A stretch of 64,000 nt of DNA from Fibrobacter succinogenes. GTDB lineage: Bacteria; Fibrobacterota; Fibrobacteria; Fibrobacterales; Fibrobacteraceae. The stretch's first letter is position 1, and each line of letters opens with the position of its first letter. The notes under the pieces are model-generated. The model made no database searches. It saw only the letters and a program-made list of their open reading frames with translations, and was not told the origin of the DNA. A program made the position numbers and the translations under genes. Location of the stretch: assembly GCA_902761355.1 (NCBI GenBank), contig CACWJY010000001.1:1-64000 (forward strand). Reading direction: 5' to 3'. Shown piece after piece: positions 47,985-57,244 of this stretch.

Positions 47985-50726
47985 ATGGCGGTGACGTTAG
48001 AATCACTAAGGAAGTCTATCAAAAAAAATGCAAATTCAATGGCATTTGCATGGCTTGCTGATCTTGAGCGTGAAGCTGGAGATCTGGATAAGGCTTTGCA
48101 GAGGGTTGATGGTGGACTGACTCTTTACCCGAACGATATTGCGGCACGGCTCGTCCGTTCCAAGATTCTGTTCCAGCAAGAAGCCTTTGAACCCTGTGTT
48201 CAGGAATGCGAACGAATTTTGGTAATCGATCCGTTCAACTTGGCTGCCCAGAGGATTATGGGCGATGCCTACGACAAGTTGGGCGACGAAGGTGCGCGCA
48301 ACCGTTGTTACCGCCGTCTACACGATATGGATCCGTTGAATACCTTCTGGAAAGAAGAGTATGATGTCGTTATTGATGCGGCTGTTGCCGCCTCGACGGC
48401 TGCGGCCATGTCTGACGAGTTTACGCTGAGTGGCGATGACTTCTCGCTGAGTCAGATGGATCAGCCTTCTGATGATTCTTTGACGATGGGTGCGGAACCT
48501 GTAGAAAATGAATCGACACAGGAAGCTCCCGAAGAGAATGCTTTTGATGTTCCTGATTCTGAATCTGTCGATGTTCCTGTGGATGCGGATGACCCGTTTG
48601 CATCTTTGGCCGCGATGTTGCCGAACAGCGATGCTGCTGATGATTCGGCTGTAGAAGACTTGTCTGCATCGCTTGATTCTGTGATGGATTCCATCAGCAC
48701 CGAATTGTCCGCTGATTCTGCAATGGAAGAATTCCCTGCCGATGAAAATATCTCGAGTAGCGATGTTGGCTCGGCTCTGTCTGACATGTTCGGTCTAGAC
48801 GATGATCTTGAACCGGAAGCTGAACCTAATGCTCAAGCAGGAATCTCGGCGCCGTTGGCCTCCGACATTCCGGCAAGCATCGATGAAGCTGCCGAAGAAA
48901 ATGCGGCTAATATTTTTGAAACCGCTGCTGAAGATAAACCGCAGAGTGTGGACAGCGCCTTTGATTCCATCTTTGGCGAAGATGAACTCCCCGAAGAAAA
49001 ACCGCAGGAATCTTCTCCGCTTTCTAGCGAAGGCGAACCGGAACTGCCGGTTGAAGAGGGTGGCCTGTTCGAAAAGTCTGCCGATGCCGACATGAAACTT
49101 GCCGATTCTACGGAATCCGTAGAAGAGTGGAGCCCTGCATCGACCCCTGCTATTGAAGAACCTGCATCTGAAGCTGCTGCAGAAGATGCTCCGACGACCA
49201 TTGACAACGCCTTCGACTCCATCTTTGGTGAAGACGAACTCCCCGAAGAAAAGCCGCAAGAAGAAACTCTCGACATTTCTGATGAGCCGACTCTTGATGC
49301 TGCACCGGAGGTTGCTTCTGATGCTGAATCGTCTGAGTTGTCTGGCGAAGATGAACTTGAACTGCCGGTAGAAGAAGGAGGCCTGTTTGAAAAGTCTGCC
49401 GATGCCGACATGAAGCTTGCTGATTCTACGGAATCTGTAGAAGAATGGAGTCCTGCTCCGCAGCCTGCTGCTGAAGAAACACCCGCTCTCGAAGAAGTTA
49501 CTGCTCCCGAAGAACCGGCACTAGAGTCTCCTGTTGATGCTACTACCGCCGACGCATCGACAACTATTGACAATGCTTTTGACTCCATCTTTGGTGAAGA
49601 CGAACTCCCCGAAGAAAAGCCGCAAGAAGAATCTCTCGACGTTTCTGCCGAGCCGGCTCTTGACGCTGCTCCGGAGGTTTCCGCTGAGACCGACTTGTCT
49701 GATTTGCCGATGGATGACAGTCTTGAACTGCCTGCCGATGAAGGTGGTCTGTTCGAAAAGTCTGCCGAGGCTACGCCGGAACAGGCTGAAGCCCCCGCAG
49801 AAGAAAGTCTTGAATTGCCGGCTGACCTTGAAGCTTCTGAAATCGAAACCGAAAAGACTGAAAGCCTTGAGCCTGCGGCAAAGGACTTTAGCGTAGACAG
49901 CGCTTTTGATTCGCTCTTTGGTGCCGATGACGATCTTCCCGAAGAAAAGCCTCAGCAGGCCTCCGAAGAAATTCAGGAACCTGTTCAAGAAGAAAATGTT
50001 TCTCTTGCGGAACAGGTTGACCAGGCCGAATCAGAACTTGAAATGCCTGAGGTAAAACAGGATACGTCTGACCTTGCCCAAGAAATGGGTGGCGCTTTTG
50101 CCTCCATGTTTGGCAATGATGATGATGACTTGGATTTGCCCGAAGCTAAGAGTGATGAAGTTCCCGCTGCAGATGATCAAGAAGTGACGGGCGCTCCTAT
50201 TGAAGAAAGCCTTGGCAGTGCAAACGAAAGCTTGTCTGAAGAATTGGATGATTCTTTTGATAATTTGTTTGGAAAAGAGGATGCCGTAGTCGAAGACTCT
50301 AAGCCTCAGAATGCTGAGACCGTCGAGGCTCCTGCTGTTGAAACTTCTCAGGATTTGGATTCGCTCGAATCGGAAGTTTCGGGTGCATTCAAGGGCCTTT
50401 TCGACATGGATGACGATTCTTTAACCGAAGAGTCGAAACCTTCGAATAAGGGCGTTGATTTTTTGATGTCCGGTGATTCTGACGATGAAATTTCGTCGGG
50501 ACTTATCAGTAATCCTGACGCTCCTTTGGATCGTGGGGCCCATAACTTAGACGAAAGTTTAAATACCCGTACCTTGGCAGAAATTTATTTTGACCAAGGA
50601 TTGTATGGCAAGGCTCTTGAAATCTACAAGGATCTGGTGCAGAAAGAACCTGAAAACGAAGAGATTGCTGCTCGTATGGCTGAAGTCGAAAAGATCTATA
50701 AAGATAAGTTCGGAGGTGAAGCATAA
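47985..50726 (+). CDS. FimV-like acidic TPR scaffold protein coupled to pilT
   Basis: 913 residues, cytoplasmic (no signal). Residues 1-130 are TPR-like (FAWLADLEREAGDLDKALQRV, IAARLVRSKILFQQEAFEPC). Residues 140-840 are a long, very acidic, low-complexity region with repeats of the form AFDSIFGEDELPEEKPQE (three near-perfect, several diverged) and LPVEEGGLFEKSADAD (three). Residues 855-905 are a C-terminal TPR (TLAEIYFDQGLYGKALEIYKDL). The layout of an acidic middle plus a C-terminal TPR resembles FimV, the polar hub for type IV pili. Its TAA overlaps the pilT ATG (TAATG). It lacks the FimV LysM and membrane segment, so this is an analogy, not proven homology. AGAGGTG precedes ATG 47985. Confidence 0.75.
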   Translation: MAVTLESLRKSIKKNANSMAFAWLADLEREAGDLDKALQRVDGGLTLYPNDIAARLVRSKILFQQEAFEPCVQECERILVIDPFNLAAQRIMGDAYDKLGDEGARNRCYRRLHDMDPLNTFWKEEYDVVIDAAVAASTAAAMSDEFTLSGDDFSLSQMDQPSDDSLTMGAEPVENESTQEAPEENAFDVPDSESVDVPVDADDPFASLAAMLPNSDAADDSAVEDLSASLDSVMDSISTELSADSAMEEFPADENISSSDVGSALSDMFGLDDDLEPEAEPNAQAGISAPLASDIPASIDEAAEENAANIFETAAEDKPQSVDSAFDSIFGEDELPEEKPQESSPLSSEGEPELPVEEGGLFEKSADADMKLADSTESVEEWSPASTPAIEEPASEAAAEDAPTTIDNAFDSIFGEDELPEEKPQEETLDISDEPTLDAAPEVASDAESSELSGEDELELPVEEGGLFEKSADADMKLADSTESVEEWSPAPQPAAEETPALEEVTAPEEPALESPVDATTADASTTIDNAFDSIFGEDELPEEKPQEESLDVSAEPALDAAPEVSAETDLSDLPMDDSLELPADEGGLFEKSAEATPEQAEAPAEESLELPADLEASEIETEKTESLEPAAKDFSVDSAFDSLFGADDDLPEEKPQQASEEIQEPVQEENVSLAEQVDQAESELEMPEVKQDTSDLAQEMGGAFASMFGNDDDDLDLPEAKSDEVPAADDQEVTGAPIEESLGSANESLSEELDDSFDNLFGKEDAVVEDSKPQNAETVEAPAVETSQDLDSLESEVSGAFKGLFDMDDDSLTEESKPSNKGVDFLMSGDSDDEISSGLISNPDAPLDRGAHNLDESLNTRTLAEIYFDQGLYGKALEIYKDLVQKEPENEEIAARMAEVEKIYKDKFGGEA
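48946..49790 (+). repeat. Internal tandem coding repeats in the FimV-like gene
   Basis: A block coding AFDSIFGEDELPEEKPQE occurs near 48955, 49208 and 49573, with a diverged copy near 49900. A second block coding LPVEEGGLFEKSADAD occurs near 49040, 49360 and 49730. Copies are nearly identical at DNA level, so copy number could change by slippage or recombination. Confidence 0.85.
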
Positions 50727-51838
50727 TGGCAGAACAGCAGCCGCAACTTCGTATTGAAAAGTTGCTTCGTGAAATGGTGAATCGTGGTGCCTCTGACTTG
50801 CACTTGCGCGTGGGCGTTCCGCCGGTTTACCGTATTAATGGTGCTTTGCAGCGTCCGTTTGATGTAAGGATTGATTCCTTGATGATGGATTCCTTCTTGG
50901 ATGATATCATGAATCGCGATCAAAAGCAACGCTTTGAAGCCAACAAGGAGTGTGACTTTGCCGTGGGTGCCCGTGACATGGGACGTTTCCGTGTGAACGT
51001 TTTCCGTCAGCGCGGTTCTATCGCAGTTGTGATTCGTCACATTAAGGCAAAGATTCCCGCATTCGAAGATTTGCACCTTCCCGAAGTGATTCGCGACATG
51101 TCTCTGACCAAGCGCGGGCTCGTGCTTGTTACGGGTACGACTGGTTCGGGTAAGTCGACGACGCTTGCCGCCATGCTCGATTACATCAATCAGAACGAAG
51201 CCGTGAACATCATTACGGTCGAAGACCCGATTGAATACCTTTACCGTGATGACAAGGCGATTATTTCACAACGTGAAATTGGTGTCGATACCCTTTCTTA
51301 TGCGAACGCATTGCGTGCGGCGCTCCGTCAGGACCCGGATGTGCTTTTGGTGGGCGAAATTCGTGACCTAGAAACGATGCAGATTGCTTTGACGGCCGCC
51401 GATACGGGTCACATGGTGTTTGCGACGATCCATACCACGAACGCCACCGAGACGATTCACCGTGTACTTTCGATGTATCCGCCGCATCAGCATGACGAAA
51501 TCCGCTTGTTGCTCTCTGAAGTGCTTGCTGGTATTATTTCGCTTCGTCTTTTGCCGACCAAGGATGGTAACGGACGTGTTCCTGCAGCCGAAATCCTGGT
51601 GAATACAGCCGCTATCAAGGAATATATCGAAGACAAGGACAAGAATGACTTGATCGAACAGGCGATTGCTGAAGGCCACATGCAGTACCGCAGCCAGACC
51701 TTCGACCAGGCCCTCCTTAAGCTCTACGAAGAAGAAAAGATTTCTCTTGAAACGGCAATGAACGCTGCCACGAACCCCGATGACTTCGATCTTAAGATTC
51801 GCGGTATTTCGGGTACATCCGAACGCAGCTGGATGTAG
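50726..51838 (+). CDS. pilT: Type IV pilus retraction ATPase PilT
   Basis: 370 residues. The motor that depolymerises pili for twitching, adhesion and DNA uptake. It opens with EKLLREMVNRGASDLHLRVG; Walker A GTTGSGKST about 138-146, Asp box EDPIEYL, Walker B DVLLVGEIRD, His box ATIHTTNATETIHRVL. AIREGRT-type C-terminal sequence is replaced by VNTAAIKEYIEDKDKN, in the position used by PilT. Its start overlaps the stop of the FimV-like gene, so the two are translationally coupled. A strong bidirectional terminator follows. PilU is the alternative paralogue. Confidence 0.95.
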   Translation: MAEQQPQLRIEKLLREMVNRGASDLHLRVGVPPVYRINGALQRPFDVRIDSLMMDSFLDDIMNRDQKQRFEANKECDFAVGARDMGRFRVNVFRQRGSIAVVIRHIKAKIPAFEDLHLPEVIRDMSLTKRGLVLVTGTTGSGKSTTLAAMLDYINQNEAVNIITVEDPIEYLYRDDKAIISQREIGVDTLSYANALRAALRQDPDVLLVGEIRDLETMQIALTAADTGHMVFATIHTTNATETIHRVLSMYPPHQHDEIRLLLSEVLAGIISLRLLPTKDGNGRVPAAEILVNTAAIKEYIEDKDKNDLIEQAIAEGHMQYRSQTFDQALLKLYEEEKISLETAMNAATNPDDFDLKIRGISGTSERSWM

Positions 51839-51871
51839 CTAATAGCAAGGCGGCTTTGCCGCAAGAATATG

Positions 51872-51903
51872 AAAAGTCCTCCGCAATTCGCGGAGGACTT
51901 TTT
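51872..51903. terminator. Bidirectional terminator after pilT
   Basis: AAGTCCTCCGC pairs with GCGGAGGACTT (11 bp, loop AATTC), with flanking A and T runs. Serves pilT and the convergent beta-helix lipoprotein gene. Confidence 0.92.
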
Positions 51904-51921
51904 GGTGGATTAGGAGGAATT

Positions 51922-54135
51922 TTAGTTGTTGTAGTAGACTGTGCTTCCTGATGGGAAGGTTACGCTCTTCTGGTAGCTAGAAGTGTTGCTAATCTGTGAG
52001 GGCTGACCCGTGGTGGTCACCATGTACCTGCCGGAAATGGTGGGCTTGAAGGCAACATTGGAAGTTCCATAGTAGCCGCTGGTGCTGAAGGATACGTTGT
52101 AGTTCGAGCCCTTTTCCGAGGAACCGCTGCTGAATCCGAGAACCGTTTTGCTGGTGAAGCTTGCAGTGCCGTCGGCGTCGAAGGAGCCGCCCATGCCGCC
52201 GCTAATCTGGCATTCAACGATGACAACGCCACCAGAAATGGTGAGTTCGCCGTTGCTGTCAATGCCGTCGGTGTCACCGGAGCCAGTCTTTGCGTGGTGT
52301 ACGCCTCCCGTAATGGTAAGGAATCCACTGCTGCTTCCCATTCTGCCGCCCATGCCGCCTCCGGGGCCGAATCCCCAGTTTGACTGGCCGCTTTGATTGG
52401 TGTTGCCCGAACCATCGTTGCCGCCGGCAGCATTCCAGGCGTCATCGGTTCCGTAGACATCGGTAATGCCGCCGTTTGCCTTGATGTACCAGGCTTCCAG
52501 ACCTTCATAGGAATTGGTCACGTAGATAGTGCCATCGTTGATTATGAGGGTTGAGTCGGCATGAACGCCGTCGTTCTTGGGGGCCGCAATGGTCGTGTAG
52601 CCTCCGTTAAAGTAGACGTTTAGGTTGGAATGAACTCCGTCATCACCAGAGGAAATGTCGATTTTTCCTGCGTTGATGTAAACCCTGTTGTTTGAGACAA
52701 TGCCTTTGCCGGTCGATGTTACTTTGATCGTGGGTTCAGAAACCGAGTCCTGTATGATGATATAGTTGTATGCCTGGATGCCATCATCGCCGGCCTTGGT
52801 AATGGTAATGTTGCCGCCCTTGATATTGACGATGCCTTTATTGCTTACTATGGAACTGTCGTCTTCTCCTTCGTCGCTCTTGATTCCGTCGCCGTTGGCA
52901 GCAGCGATGGTAATGTTGCCGTTTTCGATATCCACGGTGCCTTTTCCCTTCAAGCCGTTATTTACGGCGGTTACGTTGACTGTCGTTGCTCCGCGGAAAC
53001 GAAGGTCGTTGCTGGTGTGAATGCCGTTGTTGTAGTTCCCTTTCACGATCAAGGTGCCTTCGCCCTTGATTGTCAAGTCGTCCTTGGCGTAAATGCAGGC
53101 GCCGGTGGTATCCACTTTTGTTTCGTTGTTGGAGTTCACATAAGTGTAGGTCTTCGTACGGGTGCTTCCGTCGCTAAGCGTGTTGGTGGTGCCGTTTTTG
53201 GGAACCACGAACGTTTTGCTGGACATCTGCGAATAAATGGGGGCGTCGGTTGTATTCGTAAGCGTAAGTCCGCGCAGATTCAGGTATACGCCCGAATCGC
53301 TCTTGGGGGAATACACACGAATCTGGGCATCGGCGCCGCTATAAGAACCGCTAAAGTCGTAGTCGCCGGCGCAGGTGATAACGACCTCGCCGCCGGTAAT
53401 CGTAACGCAGTTGTTATTGTTTGCAACAGCGGCTCCGCTAGTGCTATAGGTAATCGAAGGCGTGTCGCCGTTGGATGGGGTTACGATTGATGCGCTGCTT
53501 TGAGCGGTAGCGCTGCTTTCGATAACTATTGAAGAACTTGAAATGGCGAAGATTTCGGAACTGCTAGAAAGGGTGGTCTCAGAGCTGCTAGAAGTAATGG
53601 TGTTGAGCAAAACCTTATTGCAGTTGGCGTCGTAATAGAAAATGGCTCCCGTATTATCTTGGTAGTAGCTGACGCCGCTGATGGTGTACAGAGGCGTGTT
53701 TGTTGTGCAACCGGCAGATGCCGAGGAATTGATAATAGAGCTTGACGAGGCCGGATCGGTTGGTAATGTGGCAAGCGTGTCGTTATCTGTGGGCGCAGAG
53801 TTGGAAGATGTTCCTACGATGGTATCTTGATTTGCCGTGTCTGAATTGGTAGACTCCGGAAAACTGTAGGTGCCGTCTGCATTAATCCAGAATACAAGAG
53901 TGCCGTTGGCATCCATACATAGGATAATTCCGTTGGCGCCTTGCATGGCTGTGTAAGTGTCTTCTATGCAGACGTTGGTCTTGGTGTTTTCGTTTCCAGA
54001 CGATAGCAGTTCTTGCTGATCTAAATAGGAATCTACCGGTGCACCTGAATTGGATGTAGAATCGTCCGAACATCCGGCCATGAGTCCGAATGATAGGGAG
54101 ACTAATGTTGATAATCCCAAAGACTTCCCAAACAT
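51922..54135 (-). CDS. Carbohydrate-binding beta-helix lipoprotein (Cthe_2159-like)
   Basis: 737 residues. Lipobox LMAGC at Cys22 then SDDSTSNSG. Residues 25-235 hold Ser/Thr-rich linkers (SSSSETTLSSSSEI) and small Cys-containing repeats (CMDANGTLVFWINADGTY and YYDANCNKVLL). Residues 235-720 form a right-handed parallel beta-helix with recurring motifs: GEGTLIVKGNYNNGIHTS, NGLKGKGTVDIENGNITI, DDGIQAYNYIIIQ, DDGVHSN. This matches the Cthe_2159-type domain, a cellulose- and pectin-binding fold. A Gly-rich loop (GFGPGGGMGG) lies about 590. Likely displayed on the cell surface to bind plant polysaccharide. GAGAGG precedes the ATG; the bidirectional terminator lies 19 nt after its stop codon. Confidence 0.82.
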   Translation of the reverse strand: MFGKSLGLSTLVSLSFGLMAGCSDDSTSNSGAPVDSYLDQQELLSSGNENTKTNVCIEDTYTAMQGANGIILCMDANGTLVFWINADGTYSFPESTNSDTANQDTIVGTSSNSAPTDNDTLATLPTDPASSSSIINSSASAGCTTNTPLYTISGVSYYQDNTGAIFYYDANCNKVLLNTITSSSSETTLSSSSEIFAISSSSIVIESSATAQSSASIVTPSNGDTPSITYSTSGAAVANNNNCVTITGGEVVITCAGDYDFSGSYSGADAQIRVYSPKSDSGVYLNLRGLTLTNTTDAPIYSQMSSKTFVVPKNGTTNTLSDGSTRTKTYTYVNSNNETKVDTTGACIYAKDDLTIKGEGTLIVKGNYNNGIHTSNDLRFRGATTVNVTAVNNGLKGKGTVDIENGNITIAAANGDGIKSDEGEDDSSIVSNKGIVNIKGGNITITKAGDDGIQAYNYIIIQDSVSEPTIKVTSTGKGIVSNNRVYINAGKIDISSGDDGVHSNLNVYFNGGYTTIAAPKNDGVHADSTLIINDGTIYVTNSYEGLEAWYIKANGGITDVYGTDDAWNAAGGNDGSGNTNQSGQSNWGFGPGGGMGGRMGSSSGFLTITGGVHHAKTGSGDTDGIDSNGELTISGGVVIVECQISGGMGGSFDADGTASFTSKTVLGFSSGSSEKGSNYNVSFSTSGYYGTSNVAFKPTISGRYMVTTTGQPSQISNTSSYQKSVTFPSGSTVYYNN

Positions 54136-54373
54136 ATTTGAACCTCTCTTTTATAGGCTTGCGCCCGTTGTTAAGGAGAAAGATACCTTCCTTGTGCATG
54201 AAATTCATTAAAAAAAAGGCCGTAATAAAAAAAAAGAAAATGAAAAGTGATACGATTTGTTCCGTTCGGAACAAAAGTCTCCAAAATGCAGGAGTATTGG
54301 TGTAAGCGTTAAGTAAAAAAGCTATCTTGTATTGCATATTACGCCCTTAAGATTCTTGAAAAATCGAGACGTT

Positions 54374-55909
54374 ATGAAAATAGCCTTGTTTAAGCCGTTG
54401 ACCATTATTTTGGCAACATTGCTTTCTGTTGCGGCCTTTGCCGCATCTCCGGTAGTTGGCCCCGAGAACATTCGCAATTTGCGACTCCTAGAAAATTCTC
54501 CGATGCTGTTTGAACTGCATCGGGTGACAACGGGGGCTGAACGTCAGTTCTTTGCGTATCCGCGCCGTGATACGACCTTCCGCAAGCGCTTTGTTGCAAA
54601 CGAAAAAAATGCTCTGTTGTACTATGATAATGCGAACGGGGCTTCGGTTTCGGGGCACGGCTCATTTGAAAACGACCAACCGCGAATGGCTTTGGCCTTG
54701 TCTTTAGTGGGGGGCTTTGATTATCGTGGTGGAGAGGCTTTGGGTGATACCATTTGGCCGGGTGTCGATGGTGGAATTTATTTAAGGGGCTTTGCGGACT
54801 CCATTGATTTTGTGCTTGACGCCCGCATTTATGATGAAGGGCATTCTGCAAAATATCCGAGGTCCTTTGATGGCGAATTTCTTGAAGTTCAGAAAGACGA
54901 AAATAATTCAGGCCTTGAATATACAAGCTATGCTCGTTACCGTACACATATTGCCTTGAACTATGACTGGCTGCGCCTTGACTTTGGCCGTGATGTAATG
55001 CACTGGGGCCCGGGTTACTATAACAACTTGAGCCTTAACCAGTTTGCGCTCCCATACAACATCCTCTCGCTCGATATGCAGTTTGGTCCGCTTCGTGTTC
55101 TTTCTTTCTATGGAGATCTGCGCATTTATTCAAGCATGGATGCGAAGAATATCGATAATACCCGCAATATCTTTGGTCACCGCTACGAACTTGCTGTGGG
55201 TGACGCTACATTCGGTATTAGCGAACTGCAAATCCAGTACGACAACTTGAAACCTTGGCTGTTTATTCCGACGGTTCCCTTGTTCATGGAAAAGGGAAAC
55301 TATTCCGAAGACAGCAATAACGGTTCCCTTTCTTTTGACTTTAACTACCGACTCTTCCGCTCACTCCGTGTCTATAGCGAATTTTTCTTGGATGACATGG
55401 AAAGTCCGGTGAGCTTGGTGAAAAACGACAACATCGAAGCTAAGTGGGCTTGGATGGCGGGTATGCATGGTGCGCACGATTTTAAGATTAAAACTCATTT
55501 GTTAGAATCGGGCTTTATTGCGGAATATGCTCGAATCGAACCTTACGTTTATTCTCACTTTATCAAGAATACGGCTCAAATGGAACACCTTGGCCGACCG
55601 CTGGGGAGTCAGGCTGGTCCCAATAGCCAGACTATTGACTTTACCGCTTATGGCCGCCTGGATCATCGTATTTTTGCTTCTCTTCGCAACACGTGGTTCT
55701 GGAAGGGGACCGATTATGGCAGTGCGGTCAACGATACGACTCCGACGCACAACCACATGAAACTACCCAAGCATTTCTTGCGTGGAGCCAAGATGGAATA
55801 CTCCCTGACGCCTTCGGTGAGTTACGAAGGACAGTATGTGTTCTTCCTTGGCGAAATAACGTTGTTCAATGACGAAAAAGTTTATTTGAGAACTGGATTC
55901 AAGTGGTAG
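54374..55909 (+). CDS. Wzi-like capsule-assembly outer-membrane protein
   Basis: 511 residues. Signal peptide 1-24 (LSVAAFAA). The rest is rich in alternating aromatic strands typical of an 18-strand barrel, and DWLRLDFGRDVMHWGPGYYNNL matches the Wzi signature (RFDFGRD...WGPG). Wzi anchors group 1 capsule at the surface of E. coli; relatives in Bacteroidota and Fibrobacterota have unproven roles. The ATG at 54374 is chosen because the signal peptide starts there; an earlier in-frame TTG at 54332 is unlikely. The U32 gene starts 2 nt after its stop codon. No capsule gene is beside it. Confidence 0.78.
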   Translation: MKIALFKPLTIILATLLSVAAFAASPVVGPENIRNLRLLENSPMLFELHRVTTGAERQFFAYPRRDTTFRKRFVANEKNALLYYDNANGASVSGHGSFENDQPRMALALSLVGGFDYRGGEALGDTIWPGVDGGIYLRGFADSIDFVLDARIYDEGHSAKYPRSFDGEFLEVQKDENNSGLEYTSYARYRTHIALNYDWLRLDFGRDVMHWGPGYYNNLSLNQFALPYNILSLDMQFGPLRVLSFYGDLRIYSSMDAKNIDNTRNIFGHRYELAVGDATFGISELQIQYDNLKPWLFIPTVPLFMEKGNYSEDSNNGSLSFDFNYRLFRSLRVYSEFFLDDMESPVSLVKNDNIEAKWAWMAGMHGAHDFKIKTHLLESGFIAEYARIEPYVYSHFIKNTAQMEHLGRPLGSQAGPNSQTIDFTAYGRLDHRIFASLRNTWFWKGTDYGSAVNDTTPTHNHMKLPKHFLRGAKMEYSLTPSVSYEGQYVFFLGEITLFNDEKVYLRTGFKW

Positions 55910-55911
55910 CT

Positions 55912-57222
55912 ATGCGTAAACCTGAACTTCTTGCTCCTGCGGGCGACTTGACCCGAATGAAATACGCTTTTGCGTATGGCGCCGATGCTGTTTATGCTGG
56001 GCAACCCGCCTTTTCGCTCCGAGCTCGCGAAAATGGATTTAAGAATTTGGATGACCTTGCCGAAGGTATTGCTTATGCGCACCGTTTAGGTAAAAAGTTC
56101 TACTTGACGAGCAATGTGATTCCAAGGAATGTCAAGGTTGAAGCTTTTCAGAAGGCCTTGCTTTCGGCTGTAGAGCTTAAGCCTGATGCCTTGATTGTGG
56201 CCGATCCTGGTTTTGTGGGTTGGCTGCGAGAGACTTGTCCCGATGTCGAAATTCATTTGTCGGTTCAGGCAAATACTACGAACTACCTGGCGGCTAAGTT
56301 CTGGCAGAACTTGGGAGTGGCTCGCATTATTCTGAGTCGCGAACTCCGCTTGAGCGAAATTCTAGAAATTAAGGAACGTTGCCCAGACCTGGAACTGGAA
56401 GTCTTTGTTCATGGCGCCGTTTGTATGTCGATGTCTGGACGTTGTATGCTGAGTAACTGGGTGACTCGCCGCGATGCCAATCAGGGCGCTTGTGACAACA
56501 GTTGCCGTATGCCTTACCGTTTATACGCCAATCCAGAACCGCAATGCGAAAATTACCAAGAACATGAAGGCTCTTTTAGCCTTCAACGAACCGACCGTCC
56601 CGAATTAGACCCGATTGCCTTGGATGAGGATACTTGGGGAACCTATTTTATGAGTAGTCGCGATTTGTGCGCGATGGATGTGATTCCCGACCTTATGATG
56701 GCTGGGCTTGATTCGTTTAAAATCGAGGGGCGTACCAAGTCGGTGTATTATCTGAGTCAGGTGGTGCATGCTTATCGAATGGCGATTGACGCTTGTGCCG
56801 CTCAGGCTGCTGCGGGTAAACCGCTAGAAATTCCCGAAGAATGCCGCCATGCGATTTCGTTTGTGGATGGCCGCGGATTTATGCCAGGCTTTTTGCGTGG
56901 TCCTCTTCCGCAAAACTACGAAAGTACCCATGAGGATGCTCCGGGGGGATGCGTCGCGGCCCAGGTTCTGTCGTATGATGCGTCGTTAAAGGCTTGTCGT
57001 GTTAATGTGAAAAACTCGTTTTCGCTTGATGATCGACTTGAGTTGTTGACACCGTCAGGACAGATTCCCTGTGAACTAGCTTCGATGAAGAATTTTAAGG
57101 GTGAAGATGCGGACAGGCTGCATCCGGGAACCGAAGGCTGGGTTTTTCTTTCAGAAGATGTAAAAGGCCTTCCTGAAAATGCTACTTTTTGCTTTTTTGT
57201 AAGGCAAAACTTTAAAAAATAG
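55912..57222 (+). CDS. trhP: U32 family protein, TrhP/YegQ-like tRNA hydroxylation factor
   Basis: 436 residues. PELLAPAGDLTRMKYAFAYGADAVYAG is the U32 N-terminus. HGAVCMSMSGRCMLSNWVTRRDANQGACDNSCRMPY carries the four cysteines of the family Fe-S cluster, DLCAMDVIPDLMMAGLDSFKIEGRTKS is the core signature, and GFMPGFLRG is typical of YegQ. TrhP makes 5-hydroxyuridine at tRNA position 34 using prephenate. Length fits YegQ (453) better than YhbU (331) or RlhA (653). The start at 55912 is 2 nt after the Wzi-like stop codon. Called a peptidase in older annotation. Confidence 0.85.
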   Translation: MRKPELLAPAGDLTRMKYAFAYGADAVYAGQPAFSLRARENGFKNLDDLAEGIAYAHRLGKKFYLTSNVIPRNVKVEAFQKALLSAVELKPDALIVADPGFVGWLRETCPDVEIHLSVQANTTNYLAAKFWQNLGVARIILSRELRLSEILEIKERCPDLELEVFVHGAVCMSMSGRCMLSNWVTRRDANQGACDNSCRMPYRLYANPEPQCENYQEHEGSFSLQRTDRPELDPIALDEDTWGTYFMSSRDLCAMDVIPDLMMAGLDSFKIEGRTKSVYYLSQVVHAYRMAIDACAAQAAAGKPLEIPEECRHAISFVDGRGFMPGFLRGPLPQNYESTHEDAPGGCVAAQVLSYDASLKACRVNVKNSFSLDDRLELLTPSGQIPCELASMKNFKGEDADRLHPGTEGWVFLSEDVKGLPENATFCFFVRQNFKK

Positions 57223-57232
57223 GATTTTTTTT

Positions 57233-57240
57233 TAAATTTA
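57233..57240 (+). promoter_or_regulatory. TAAATTTA element 4 nt before a start codon
   Basis: TTTTTTTTTAAATTTAGGCC leads directly into the ATG at 57245. The last bases match the dnaG upstream sequence (ATTTAGGCC). Confidence 0.5.
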
Positions 57241-57244
57241 GGCC

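Noticed and set aside
48946-49790. CRISPR-like repeat array
   Set aside because: The repeats are in frame within one coding sequence, spaced irregularly by related coding sequence.
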